Below are positions 35,001 through 45,791 of a DNA stretch of 64,000 bases, piece by piece; the stretch's first letter is position 1, and the number at the start of each line of letters is the position of its first letter. Below the pieces are notes generated by a model. The model worked only from the letters and a program-made list of their open reading frames with translations, made no database searches and was not told the DNA's origin. The translations under genes and the position numbers were made by a program. The stretch comes from Kondoa malvinella (lineage: Eukaryota > Basidiomycota > Agaricostilbomycetes > Agaricostilbales > Kondoaceae). Where the stretch lies: assembly GCA_039545315.1 (NCBI GenBank), contig BCIM01000009.1, positions 620,001-684,000 on the forward strand, in the 5' to 3' direction.

Positions 35001-35405
35001 CGCCCAGTCACCCGGCGCCAAGATGAGATCAAATGGCAAGAGCTGTTGACGCACTTTAGACAAATCCAATTCAAGCATGAACGCGCCAGACGTTCAGCGC
35101 TACATCACACAGGCAATCCTCATCTATACACCTTGGACAACATGGAATCTACGAGTCTGCCTATGGCTTCGGCCATCTCTGCTGGGCACTCCAATGCCTC
35201 CAGGATTACAAGCCGGCGGAAAGTCAATGGCCAAGGTACTATGTCCAGGAACAACGCGGGTGGAGAGAATGCCACCAAGCGAGGCACGAGCAAGTCTGGC
35301 AGCACTTCAGCTCACTCTAGACCTCTGTCGCCTCCAGTCAGCTCTACGGGCGGGATCAGCAGGAGGATCGCGAGTAGCGCTCAGCAACCTATCACGCGCA
35401 AATAA
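32030..35405 (+). CDS. VAC14: VAC14, scaffold of the PI(3,5)P2 kinase complex
   Basis: Ten exons (32030-32064, 32113-32154, 32211-32342, 32403-32589, 32646-34247, 34298-34402, 34455-34573, 34624-34703, 34755-34923, 34976-35405) join in frame to 966 residues. The N-terminal HEAT repeats show [40 protein letters not shown] and [11 protein letters not shown]. The C-terminal VAC14 domain is textbook: [55 protein letters not shown] and [28 protein letters not shown] precedes a Ser-rich tail. VAC14 holds the Fab1 kinase and Fig4 phosphatase on the vacuole. A disordered insert of about 100 residues lies between HEAT blocks. Confidence 0.97.
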
Positions 35406-35599
35406 CGCGGGCTGACGCGAGCAAATGCGGAGTGTTCTGTGCCTGCTGCGTGGCCCCAATCTGCAGTCCACAGTCCGGTCTATTTTCGAATCCGTTGGTT
35501 GTTGTTCTTGGAGTTTCACAGGCACACAGTAGTCGCTCTTTGAATTTCCCCAAATCCCATTGCCTTCTCTTTCTCTCCCAACCAAACCGAAAAGCCACT

Positions 35600-35640
35600 T
35601 TCTTCAAACTAAACTTTCTCTCTCTCTCTCTACCAGTCCG
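35600..35640 (+). promoter_or_regulatory. Pyrimidine tract (CT repeat) upstream of the first CFEM gene
   Basis: CTTTCTCTCTCTCTCTCTACC lies about 65-100 bp before the ATG at 35705. Similar CT-rich leaders precede the third CFEM gene (about 38005-38068) and the CCCH gene. In fungi such tracts mark strong promoters and start sites; assignment by sequence only. Confidence 0.35.
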
Positions 35641-35704
35641 TACGCTCTGCATCTTGTTATCACCGGTGCTTACTTACTCCTCGTCGCGTATAGAGCTTCC
35701 AAAT

Positions 35705-36449
35705 ATGCGCTCTGCAATCCTCTCCATCGCAATCTTTGCCTTCGGCGCCTACGCCCAGTCTGTCGCTGATCTTCCAGCCTGCTCGTATGTTGTTCTCCGG
35801 GCCAATATCGCGTCTCCAACTAAATTTTCGTTCACAGCCTCACCTGCTTTGCCAGCACTCCATCAGGAAATGGCTGCCAGTTGACCGTAAGTTCCCTCTT
35901 CATCTGAGCTCGACCGCCGCTCATTCATCTTGTAGGACGTTCCATGTCTCTGTGCCGACACTGCTTTCCAGACAGCCGTTGCTGCTTGCATTCAAACTGC
36001 CTGTACCGACCCAGCGTATGTCCGCTTGGCGTACATAGAGAGTCGCTTCTCACTCTGTGTTTCTCTTCAGTGATCTACAGACAGCAGTCACTGTCGGACA
36101 AGCTCTATGTGGCGGTAGCCTCGACACGTCGAGCATCGCAGAGGCCGGCTCATCATCTGCCGCTGAAAGCAGCTCAAGCATGGACATGTCCTCGACCATG
36201 ATGGAGTCCGAAGACTCTGAATCATCTACCATGATGATGTCGTCCATGTCCACCATGATGTCTAGCATGATGCCATCTAGCTCAGGGTAAGCCAAATTGC
36301 CCTCCATCCCGAAACGATTGCTAAGTATTCTCCTTAGCACTGCTAACGCGGCAGGTGCAAGCACCGTCCCAGACTCAGGCGCCAATGCAAAGACTGTCTC
36401 CAAGCTTATGGGCGCAGCTGCGGCTGTCGGTGCCATCTTCCTTGTTTGA
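35705..36449 (+). CDS. CFEM-domain GPI-type surface protein, copy 1
   Basis: Exons 35705-35784 (80 nt), 35838-35886, 35936-36015, 36071-36286 and 36338-36449; 178 residues. The signal peptide MRSAILSIAIFAFGAYA is followed by an eight-cysteine CFEM domain: LPACSLTC, GNGC, LTDVPCLCADTAFQ, AACIQTAC and GQALCGG. The Asp before the Cys-x-Cys pair, which binds haem iron in known haemophore CFEM proteins, is present (LTDVPCLC). A Ser/Met-rich stalk (SSTMMMSSMSTMM) leads to a C-terminal hydrophobic tail, LMGAAAAVGAIFLV, typical of a GPI-addition signal. Probably anchored to membrane or wall, with a role in haem/iron uptake or surface interaction (family knowledge). Confidence 0.93.
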
Positions 36450-37021
36450 TAAAGGGTCTAGCATTTTTGTTCCTCACGTGTACTATTGTATTCATGCTGC
36501 ATGCAATATCAGGGCGTTGTCATCATACTCTCCAAGCGCTTTTCTCAGCTGCCCAAATTCACGAGCCTCACGCGTTTAGCATGTTCGACGAGTGCTACAA
36601 CTACGGCTCGAAAACGCTCTGCGTTGTCCAGCTCTGTTTGCTTGTGCTGAATATGCGCTCATTGCGCTTCATCTGCTTGCATACGAGCTTTTGGGCCGGA
36701 TTGCCCCTGATCCAATTTCTTGCTTACACTGTACTACCGCCTACGCTATACCTGCTGAAGTCTGCTTTGTCATCGCGCCCGTTTTGTCAACACGTCGCTG
36801 GCCTGCCTACAAAAGTTCCTTATAATGAGCCTGATGTCGAGGAGATGATGCTTTGACGATGTTGTCTCACGAATCTATCACAACGATGTCATCGAATGTC
36901 TATCAGCTGCGTTGTAAATGGGACTGCTGCTTCCTATAAGTATCTGGCTTGCTTCGTTGTACCAGTCTCTTCCCATCGGCAGCCTTGTCTACCCACAAAT
37001 CTCCTCACACAAAAATACATC
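36450..37021. other. Spacer between CFEM copies 1 and 2
   Basis: About 570 bp. A frame at 36446-36856 (+) overlaps the end of copy 1 and is Leu/Cys-rich, but lacks a signal peptide pattern, CFEM spacing or splice support. No gene is called. Confidence 0.4.
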
Positions 37022-37861
37022 ATGCGTGCTGCTATCATCACTGTCGCTTTCATGTCCTTGGGGGTTATTGCACAGAACATAGCAGACTTCCCTGTGTGCT
37101 CGTAAGTCGTGCGAGTGTCCTGTGATTCAAATCTGACTTGACTTCGAACAGCCTAACCTGCCTTACTGGCACTCCTTCGCCTGATGGATGTATGCTGGAA
37201 GATAGCGCGTGTCTGTGCATGGTCAGTAACAACCCTAGCTCTTTGCGAAATTACTAAATCGCAACAAACAGGATACTGCCTATCAAGCCGCTGTTGCAGC
37301 ATGCGTCGAGATCAGTTGTCCAGAAGCTTCGTTAGTCTTCTCTAATCTGGATTTGGCGCGGAAGCTGACATCTGCTTCAGAGATCAACAGCAAGCCACCA
37401 CTGTCGGCGATGACCTTTGTAAGCAACCTGCTTTTGATTCGTGTGTTGGCCTGATGTGTTTGAGTAGGCGCCGGTGTTGAGATGAACCCAGGGGCTGGCA
37501 GTCTCGTCTCTGAAAGTGCAATGGCATCTGCGACAGAAGTGCTCGGTAGCGCCTCGGCCAATCCTTCTTCAGCTGTCTCAAGCGCAGTTGAAGACATATC
37601 TGCCATGATGTCGGGTAGTGGAAGCGCGAGTCTGGCTATGAGCACATCTACAATGACGGTCACTTCCTCCAGCATTATGCGTTCAAGCTCCATGTCCAGG
37701 TGAGGCGTATCTTTTGACTGTAACGATGTCCTCGCTGACCTCTCTCTAGTACCGCTGCTCGACCCTCTTCACTCCTGTCTGAAGATTCTGCAGCATCGTC
37801 TAATGCTTTGAACGCCTTGGTCAATCTCGCAGCCGCCGGAGCAGTTTTCCTGGCGCTCTAA
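37022..37861 (+). CDS. CFEM-domain GPI-type surface protein, copy 2
   Basis: Exons 37022-37101 (80 nt), 37152-37221, 37272-37330, 37381-37418, 37468-37699 and 37750-37861; 196 residues. Signal peptide MRAAIITVAFMSLGVIA; CFEM cysteines in FPVCSLTC, DGCMLEDSACLCMDTA, ACVEISC and GDDLCAG. The Asp in LEDSACLC matches the haem-iron ligand position. A Ser/Met/Ala-rich stalk and the hydrophobic tail LVNLAAAGAVFLAL follow. First and last exons are exactly as long as those of copy 1 (80 and 112 nt), clear evidence of tandem duplication. Copy 2 has an extra intron splitting the CFEM end. Confidence 0.92.
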
Positions 37862-38126
37862 TTCTGGGCTCTGAGTACTATGTAGTTGCAATGGTATTGT
37901 CTGCTTTCTTTGACTTCTGATTCCCTTCCTACTCTGGGGCGCGCGACAAGATGTTCGAACCTTCTATTATGAAGGTCAAAGCGTGATTGCAACGCTCAGC
38001 CCTTTTCTCCTCTGCTTTCTTCTTCTCTCTCCACCAGTCTTTTCTCTACTCTTTTTCTCTCTTCAACATAGTGAGGTTCAATTACCTGCAAACCGGTCAT
38101 ATGCTGACATGCCGCAGATATTCAAT

Positions 38127-38977
38127 ATGCGCACTGCCATTCTTTCACTCGCTCTTTTCGCTGGATTCGTCGTCTCTCAGGACCTCTCCAACGTCCCTAG
38201 CTGCGCGTGAGTGCTTTCTGAAGATGTTGTTGATGCATTGAGACTGATTATGGTCGAATACAGCTTGACCTGTAAGTGCACGGTCGGTTTCCGCTAGGAT
38301 CGTATTCCTTATTGTGCCCGTCTACCAGGCTTCACTTCCACCGAGACTGGCGACTGTGATGTGAGCCTGCTCGTGCGGTTGCGCGAAACGTGGGCTGACT
38401 TTTGAGGTAGGCCACCGACTACGCGTGTCTCTGCGGCTCGCAAACCTTCTTGGGCTCTCTCCAAACTTGCTTGACCAGCTCATGCACCGACCCTGCTGAT
38501 CTGTAAGCTTGCGTCCTATTCTCTTGAATAGCCGAGCTCACTCAAGTTTGATTCAGTCAAGGCGCTTTGACCTTCGGAGGCGCTTTCTGCGAATCAGCTG
38601 GTGTCCCAGTCGAGTGAGTGATTCCCTCACCTTGACCAACCTTGAAGGCTGACATGCTTGCCAGCCTCTCTGGCGCTTCTTCCTCTATCGAACAAGCGGC
38701 CGGCGCTACTTCTGCGGCTCAAGAATCTGCTTCTGAAGCCCTCAGCTCCGCCGTCGAATCAGTCAGCCAATCTGCTGAATCAATGTCCGAGTCAATGTCA
38801 TCCGCCATGTCGTCTCAAAGCCGATTGGCCTCTGTCACTTCATCTTTGGCCGCGGCTACTTCTTCGCTTGCCTCCGAGGCTGCCGAGGCCACCTCAATCG
38901 ACGCGGACTCTCCATCTCACAAATTGGTCGTCAGCGGTGGTCTTGCCGCTGCGTTCGCTATCGTTGCTTTGGCTTAG
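38127..38977 (+). CDS. CFEM-domain GPI-type surface protein, copy 3
   Basis: Exons 38127-38206 (80 nt), 38264-38271 (8 nt), 38329-38360, 38411-38502, 38557-38613 and 38665-38977; 193 residues. The signal peptide MRTAILSLALFAGFVVS precedes VPSCALTC, GDCDATDYACLCGSQTF, LQTCLTSSC and GAFCES. The 8-nt exon CTTGACCT supplies the L-T-C stretch that makes the conserved second cysteine, so it is needed for the fold. The long Ser/Ala/Glu-rich stalk (SAESMSESMSSAMSSQSR) ends in a hydrophobic GPI-type tail, VVSGGLAAAFAIVALA. Same orientation as copies 1 and 2, 265 bp downstream of copy 2. Confidence 0.92.
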
Positions 38978-39220
38978 AAACTTGTGCGTGTTGGGTCCAC
39001 TTGTCTCGGTGATTATTCTTGACCGCAACTTGCACAGGCATCCACTCCTGGTATTATGCGCTGAAATGGGGTCATGGACTTGGGTTGACAGTACTACTTT
39101 TTACGCATACAATATTTCGTAACGCAACGAGGACTCTTTTATTATACTGCCGCTACAAAAGTACATCTATCTCGCCAGTATCCTCGCATATCTGTACATT
39201 ACATCTCGCACGAAGTCAGA

Positions 39221-40634
39221 TTAAGACGGTTGCTTCTTGTCCTTGATCCTATAACCATCCTTCTGGAAATTGCAATTGTACACATTAGCGAGAGTGATCG
39301 AGGAGACTGGCAGACTTACGCTATACTCTTTATCAGGCTGATAAGTCTCCCACCTATGCCAAGATCAGCTTTTGTTCCCATGATTCAAAGAATCGCAACA
39401 TACCGACTAGCAGGAAAGATGTGCATGTTATGTGTATACCAAATCCTTTCGCACACTTTCCCAGCATGCGATTCATCCTTTTCTATCCGAGCGTCGTGAA
39501 TGAGCCGAACATCTTCATGCACGTCGAAATTGAATAAAGGACCGGATTTCCCGCGGGCTTTCGAGACTATGAAACTACGTGGGTGATTAGTACGATAGAA
39601 AGAAGGAAGAAGGGGAAGGAAGCGAACTCGTAGAAGGTGTGATGCTGACCCTTTTCAGTTAGGTTACAGAGGTAAGCGGAACAGACTCACATGCGGTATG
39701 ATGAGATCTTCCTTCTGTGATCATGAAAAACCTCCCATAAGCATATAGTTGCTTACGAGACAGTCAGCTCACAATATACATGAGATTGTCCGCGCTGACA
39801 CCTCTGATCTCTGGGAAGAGGGCCTTTGCCTTTTCCAAGAATTGCGCTATAGTGTCGCCCTTTTTGCACTGATAACAGCTAAGCGAGCATCACAGAGCCT
39901 GGATAGGAGACGCACATCCACATCTTTCCGATGACCACTTCCATCCCAATATGAGAATACAACGTTGATAGTCTCGCCCTTGATTTCTTCCTGACGCCTT
40001 AACCATTCTTGTCGCAGCTCCTCACGAGTTCTCCGTTCAGCTTCTTCACGTTCTCGATCGGGTAAGAAAGTAGTATCGACAGCAGGATTCTTGCCCAACT
40101 TGGCTCGTTTGCTCGGTCTTTCGTCTGAGCATACGATCGGTATACACCCACATACACGACGAGACAAGAGTGAGCTTACCCTTGACTTCCTCTTCATCGC
40201 CATCATCATCGGCAAAGGAGAGTTTGGCCTTCTTGCCCTTTTTGAGGTTCTTCTTTAGCTTTTTGCGCTCTTCCTTTTCCAATTCAGCAGTTTGAGCCGC
40301 TTCCCTTTGCCTTTGCTCTTCCAAAGCCCTTTTCTTAGCCGTGAAGTCCTCCAACTTTTGCAAACCCATAGTCTGCAATTTCAAAGTATCCTCGACCGAA
40401 TCCGTCTTGCCTACGAATCTGTTGACAGAAGTGCGATCCCTTGATGATTCCGCGAGTAAATCATCTTTGGCTTTCTCTATGTCGGCCTGTGAAAGGCCCA
40501 ATGCTTGGGCATACGAGATCAGCGAGTTCCTTTTTAGATTATAGCTAAGGGGTGTGATTCACTCTATTCTTCTCGCGTTGCTTTTGTAGAGCATCCCAGC
40601 GCGCTTTCTCTGCCATAGATTGATGGCCTGACAT
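39221..40634 (-). CDS. FAM50/XAP5 family nuclear protein
   Basis: Nine exons: 40563-40634, 40180-40486, 39916-40124, 39773-39868, 39691-39714, 39628-39644 (17 nt), 39404-39574, 39320-39353 and 39221-39262; 323 residues. The N-terminal half is a charged helix with a nuclear-type basic run ([14 protein letters not shown]). The XAP5 domain shows [60 protein letters not shown] and [18 protein letters not shown], ending in [20 protein letters not shown]. Conserved from plants to man and linked to spliceosome or chromatin functions; no enzymatic activity is known. Confidence 0.96.
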
Positions 40635-40698
40635 GTTGTTGTTGTGACGGACGCTGTTTGGAGGCAAGATGCGGCTGAATGAATGGAAGTCAATGGCG

Positions 40699-41883
40699 TT
40701 ACACCAATGCATCTACTATGGCATTCTTCTGCTCTACAGCCTCATCGTTGTCTTCCACCTCTAGCTGATACTTGTCCACGACGACTTGCACGATATCATT
40801 CCATTCCATCATCGCTCCCATACCTGTTCGAGAACATCGATATCAGACTCAGCTGGCACAAGCATAGGAGATCAGAAGACGGACCATCATCACCACAAGC
40901 CAAGCCTTTACTGATCGGGCCCAGTATTTGATAGCCCAGCTCATCTTTGACCACGTTTAAATGTTTCGCAGTCATAGGATGATTGTACATTTGCGTATTC
41001 ATAGCTGGGCAGATGTAGACTGTCGTGTCTACTGGATTGAGGGCTCGAAGTAAGGAAGTCTGCCATGATGGGAATCAGTCCATTGAGCTGATGGCAGAAA
41101 GAAGGGCAGACGAGAAGGCTATCAGCTAGACCGTTAGCGATCTTGCCTAGTGTGTTGGCTGAGCAGGGCGCAATGAGGACTATGTCTGCCCATCTTCGCA
41201 GCTGTGATCCTGCCATTACTCTTGAGGGCCTTGAACCCGAGAGTGAGCAGCTCACCTCGATGTGCAATATAGGATCTGCGACACTCTTCCACGACTACGA
41301 ATCATCCACTGAATCAGATTCAGACTAGAGGAAGAGAAGCGTAAAGCGTACATTCCATTCGTCCTCATCTTTCCAGAGTCGGACATCTCGTGAGGCAAAC
41401 TCTTGAATCCGTGATTGGTCGATAAAGTGCAACGAGGCGGCTGTTGAGACTATCTGAAGACAGATGCCGCGGTACTGTAGGCGAACGAAGGGATGAGAAT
41501 CTGCTCTGATGCGTAGGGTGTGTCACAAGAGTGCCACAGACGTGAAGACGCTGCTTTGAGCGAGATAGTGTACTTTAGCAGACAGCCTGCGTGACAGATG
41601 ACAGGAAGAGTGCAACAAGAGGGCCCATCACGAAAGACAGACCGACATGGCTTGACCGACGCCGAAACAGCAAAGTGTTGAAGGAAGCCCAGAACCGCAA
41701 AGAGAGGAGAAGAAGAGCGAAATATACCTTCAAGAGCTCTTCCACGATGTGCCATAGCTTGATGGAAGCGACAGAACCAGTCGTGGCGACCAAGACATGC
41801 AATTTCCTATGCGGATAAGTGAGGAGCGTCTGTCCATTCACTGTTGCTGCATGATCTGGCAGCTTGAACGGCACTGCTGCCAT
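40699..41883 (-). CDS. CAB3: Phosphopantothenoylcysteine decarboxylase (CoA synthesis)
   Basis: Six exons: 41728-41883, 41352-41474, 41256-41285, 41112-41201, 40885-41059 and 40699-40823; 232 residues. HFCD-flavoprotein motifs: LHVLVATTGSVASIK (FMN loop), the conserved active-site His in SLHFIDQ, ELRRWADIVLIAPCSANTLG, ICPAMNTQMYNHPMTAKHL with the PxMNxxMW-like motif (Tyr in place of Trp), and GLACGDDGMGAM with the substrate-clamp Cys. It decarboxylates 4'-phosphopantothenoylcysteine to phosphopantetheine with FMN. The short form suggests a plain PPCDC rather than a long Hal3/Vhs3-type protein. Intron 1 (41475-41727) is 253 nt, about five times the local norm. Confidence 0.94.
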
Positions 41884-42168
41884 CTCATTGCCTCTGTTGC
41901 TTCCTTGTTTGAGCGAATGATGTCATTTTCAACTTTTTGGCTTGATAGTCTTCTGAGCGCTCTATGTGAGCTATTCTGAGCATTGGGCCTGGGGGCTGTG
42001 CATACTACGCCTGACTACGCCTGGTCCAATCAACCACAGAGCTGGTCACCTTCTCCAGATTTCTGTCCCTATTTCTTGGCGATCTTTGCCGCATTATCTT
42101 GAACTTCGGCCGCTCGACTCTTGACATCGATCCATCGACAAGCAATTCAAATCACTCAATTCAATCAA

Positions 42169-43862
42169 ATGTCTATCCCACAGCAACAAGACCCAGTCAA
42201 GAACCGCGCTTCTGTTGAAGAGCAGCGCCCAGCCGCTAATGGACATACCTCACCTCGAGGAACTAATGTCAACGACCCGCCCAAGCAGCTGATTGCTGTA
42301 GAAGTGAGTCTGTTGTCTGATACAGCTTTAGCCGTGCTGAGACGCTGTGATAGCCTTTGAGGAAACATGAAATGCAACCTTCCTATGCTCAGGATACCGG
42401 GATCGACCCTTCAGCCAATGCAGGTGAGTATCGTCTACATCTCGTTCGATAAGGCTAACATTGTGCTTGCAGGCTTCTATGGCACATTCATGAATGGTCT
42501 AGGTTCTATCGCTGGTACTCTTGGTGCTATCCCTTGCGTTCGTCCTTAACCTGCTTGGTTGTGCACCAGCCTGATCGTTATCTTGTAGTGCTTCTGTTGC
42601 CCAAATCCGTTTCGTGAAGTTCAGCAAGGTCATGTCGGATTGGTCTCTCGATTCGGAGGTAAGTTCCTCGACTCGTTCGCTCGCTGATTATCGCTCATTC
42701 GGTTCGTGTAGCTTTCTACAAATCCGTCGATCCGGGTCTTACAAAGATCAACCCCTTCACTGAGCAATTGCGATCCGTCAATGTTCAGATTAGCGTCCTT
42801 GCCATTCCTTCGCAGACTGTCATGACTAGAGACAATGTCAATGTGTCTATCGGTAAGCAATGCTTCTGTTTGCGATTCGAAGATTGGCTGATTTTTGAGG
42901 CAGATTCTGTCATTTACTGGGTAAGTCCTCAATCCTGATACTCCAGACAGACTCTTTCGTTGACTGGCGCGTTGATTAGCATGTTGTTAATCCATATAAT
43001 TAGGTAGCCTGACCCTCCGTTGAACATGAAGTTAATTTTGCATGATAGGGCTGCTTTCGGCGTCATGGACATCCGAACCGCTTTGGTTGAGAGAGCCCAG
43101 TCTACTCTAAGGTGCGCTGTTGTGCTCTTTGCTTGTTAGCAAGCTAATGGTTCGCGATTGACGCACAGACAAATCATGGGTGCTCGAGCTCTGCAGAGCG
43201 TCATCACCGAGCGTGAGGAGATCGCTCGTGAGGTTGAAGAGATTCTTGAGACTGGTCCGTCTATCGTATCAGTACTCATTAGCCTGTATTCTGACGTGGT
43301 CAAACAGTCGCTGCCTCCTGGGGTGTACAAGTTGAAAGCATTTTGATCAAGGATATTGTCGTAAGTTCTCAACGTTTATTCTACTCGGTCCATCTTGAGC
43401 TGTCCTATAGTTCTCGCAAGAACTGCAACAATCACTCTCCTCTGCTGCTCAGGCCAAGAGGATCGGTGAATCTCGCGTCATTGCTGCCAAGGCGGAAGTC
43501 GACAGCGCTCGTTTGATGAGAGAAGCTGCCGACATTCTTTCCTCCCCAGCTGCTATTCAGATCAGGTGTGTGAAAGCATCAGCGCTGACATGCGCCGATA
43601 TTGACTGTCACCGCGTGTAGACAATTGGATGCTCTCCAGAACATGGCCAAGTCATCGGGAAGCAAGGTCATCTTTGTTCCTGTGAGTTTCCCGATCTCTC
43701 TATCTGTTCAAGCCTTATTATGTGTTGTAGATGTCGCTTCAAGGCATGGGCTCCCTCAAGGGCAATGCTCTTTCACAGAACGGCGAGAACATCAACGATA
43801 TGACTGCGGGCTCTTCCGGTGGACAAGATGTCATGTCTGCCATACACAACCCTGCTATGTAA
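42169..43862 (+). CDS. Stomatin (SPFH domain) membrane protein, with an unexplained exon junction
   Basis: About eleven exons. The N-terminus is polar, then a hydrophobic hairpin (FMNGLGSIAGTLGAIPCCFC) with palmitoylation-prone cysteines. The SPFH core shows EVQQGHVGLVSRFGAFYKSV, LAIPSQTVMTRDNVNVSIDS, VIYWHVVNPY and VMDIRTALVERAQSTLRQIM, followed by REEIAREVEEILE, KDIVFSQELQQSLSSAAQAK and a C-terminal oligomerisation segment. Stomatins form lipid-raft or mitochondrial scaffolds. At 42980-43003 the sequence encodes HVVNPYN and then an in-frame TAG directly before a GT donor; the downstream exon at 43049 needs two extra bases of phase. So either one extra base is present or the splice is unconventional; see findings. 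Confidence 0.88.
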
Positions 43863-44318
43863 GCCCTCATCTTTTCTTTCTGACTGGATACTGATGGGTG
43901 AAGCAGGATGCAAGCAATTGCTGACCACTGATCGGCTTACGATGGACTATGAATCGTTTTCTTGCATGCTTGTGTATACCTACGCTTGTACAATAATGCT
44001 GGCCTGGGATCTTGCCAATGTACAAATCAGAGTGTGTTTCGTAACTTCATGTGTCATCGCCTCCAACTTGGTTTTGGTCAACGACTATCTTTTTCGACTT
44101 CTGCTCAGCCTTGTGTAGCATTCGTTAGCCGACAGACAGCAACCCCGTTTGCTCTCATCTACTCGGGTTGGGGCAAGGCATTGTGCTGGATCTTGGCCAA
44201 CTCATTGACTTTCGCTCGGCTTTCCCCTCTCAAGTGTCGACTGAAGGTGGAAACAGAGAGGCGTCGACAGTAATATAGCAGGCAAAGAGAATTTCCCACG
44301 CAAGGCCACACAAGCAGC
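43863..44318. other. Spacer between stomatin and STIMATE-like gene
   Basis: About 455 bp between the stomatin stop and the next start. Short frames contain Cys/Leu-rich stretches without family signals. No gene called. Confidence 0.4.
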
Positions 44319-45791
44319 ATGCCATCCAAGCTACAGAATCATCCGAACATGATCTCTAAGGCGACACTTTTGCTTTCCTTTCTCTCAACAGCAGTAGCAC
44401 AACTTCCTGGCGAGCTGCTCGATACGATAGACACGAACCGGACCTCGAACCTCGATGCGGCTGTCGACATTCTGCAAATCCCTTCAGACGATGTGGACAA
44501 GACGAAATGCCAGCTTTTAGGCCCGCTGTCACTTGCTATCCAAGCGCTTATGGGTGTTGTTGTCATTGGCTCTCTTTTGCTGAAGAGAGCTAGGGAGAGG
44601 TGAGTCTCTTCGACTATAGAGACAGACCTGAGCTGACGGAGTTTGAAGGCCAAAGCGCCCGTGGAGGATTTGGGCACTTGATGTGTCTAAGCAAGTCATG
44701 TAGGTCCCGGGGCTATCATTACAACGCAGTTGTATTGAGTGCTCCTGATTCTTACAGTGGTCAAGCTACTCTACATGGTAGCAACGTCCTCATTTCCGAC
44801 CTGATCGCGAATCACTCGCGGTCGCAGCAGAATCCATGTACACTCTGTACGTCGGCGACTCTGACTGCACATGGTGCTAGCTGAGAAGATGCGATCTACA
44901 GATCTTCTCAACATACTGGTCGATACTACTGCTGGAGTTCTCGTCCTTTGTACGTACTCTATTAGAGGAGAAAGATGATGCTTATAGGAAGAGGCAGACT
45001 TCTTCCTTCGCCTCTTCTCCTGGATCCTCATTACAAAAATGCACTTGTCGGGACTGCAAACGGGGTTCTACGGCGATCCACCTATATTTTCGCATTGGCT
45101 ACGGCAATTGGGCGTCTATCTAGTAGCGCTTTTGCTCATGAAAGGCTGTGTGGTCGCCTTCTTTGCGCTGATGCCGTCGGTCTTCCAGCTTGGTGACAAG
45201 TTACTTGAATGGATGGGCAATAATGAGGAAGCTCAAGGTAGGTCACGCGCTGCGTGCTTTGGGTGTTGTACTCATCACCTTGTCTGTGACACTACAGTTG
45301 TATTCACCATTCTGATTGTTCCAGTGGTGATGAACGTCATGCAATTCCTGATCATCGACTCTATCATCCGCGGCAAATCCCAATTTGCTCTTTTACCAGA
45401 AGACGAAGAAGCCAATGCACAACTAAAAGACTCGGACCTAGACAGCGACGACGACAGCGAAACCACTCGGGTCGATTCGCAAACCGCACATGATCTCTCT
45501 TCAGCCAAAGCAAGACGAACAGACCTTAAACACTCTATTGTAGCCGATATCATGCCTCTACCATTAGGTGAAGACCCGAAACCGGAAGGTGCGGCAAGTT
45601 ATAACACGCTCAGTTCGGATGCTAGTCAAAGTCAGGAAAGAGAAGGCAGGGACAGTCGGCGGAATAGCTATGGGGCAATGAGGATTCAGCTTCAGCCGCC
45701 TGAAGAGGCTCCGTTGAGGAATAGGGTCGGGAGATCGGACAGCAGCGAGAAACCTCAAGAGAATGCGTTGGAAGGAAGTCCTACCAGTTGA
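44319..45791 (+). CDS. STIMATE/TMEM110-like vacuolar or ER membrane protein
   Basis: Exons begin 44319-44600, then about 44650-44699, 44759-44838, 44902-44953, 45002-45238 and 45300-45791. An N-terminal signal or first helix (ISKATLLLSFLSTAVAQ) precedes KCQLLGPLSLAIQALMGVVV, the family block KRPWRIWALDVSKQVIGQAT, LNILVDTTAGVLVLYFFLRL, LSGLQTGFYGDPPIFSHWLR and QLGVYLVALLLMKGCVVAFF, then VVMNVMQFLIIDSIIRGKSQ. This is the TMEM110/STIMATE family; the yeast relative (Ypl162c) is vacuolar, the animal protein sits at ER-plasma membrane junctions and promotes calcium entry. The C-terminal 140 residues are charged and Ser-rich. Confidence 0.88.

Noticed and set aside
36446..36856. 136-codon frame between CFEM copies 1 and 2
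   Set aside because: Starts inside the last exon of copy 1, lacks a signal peptide or cysteine spacing, and shows no family resemblance.
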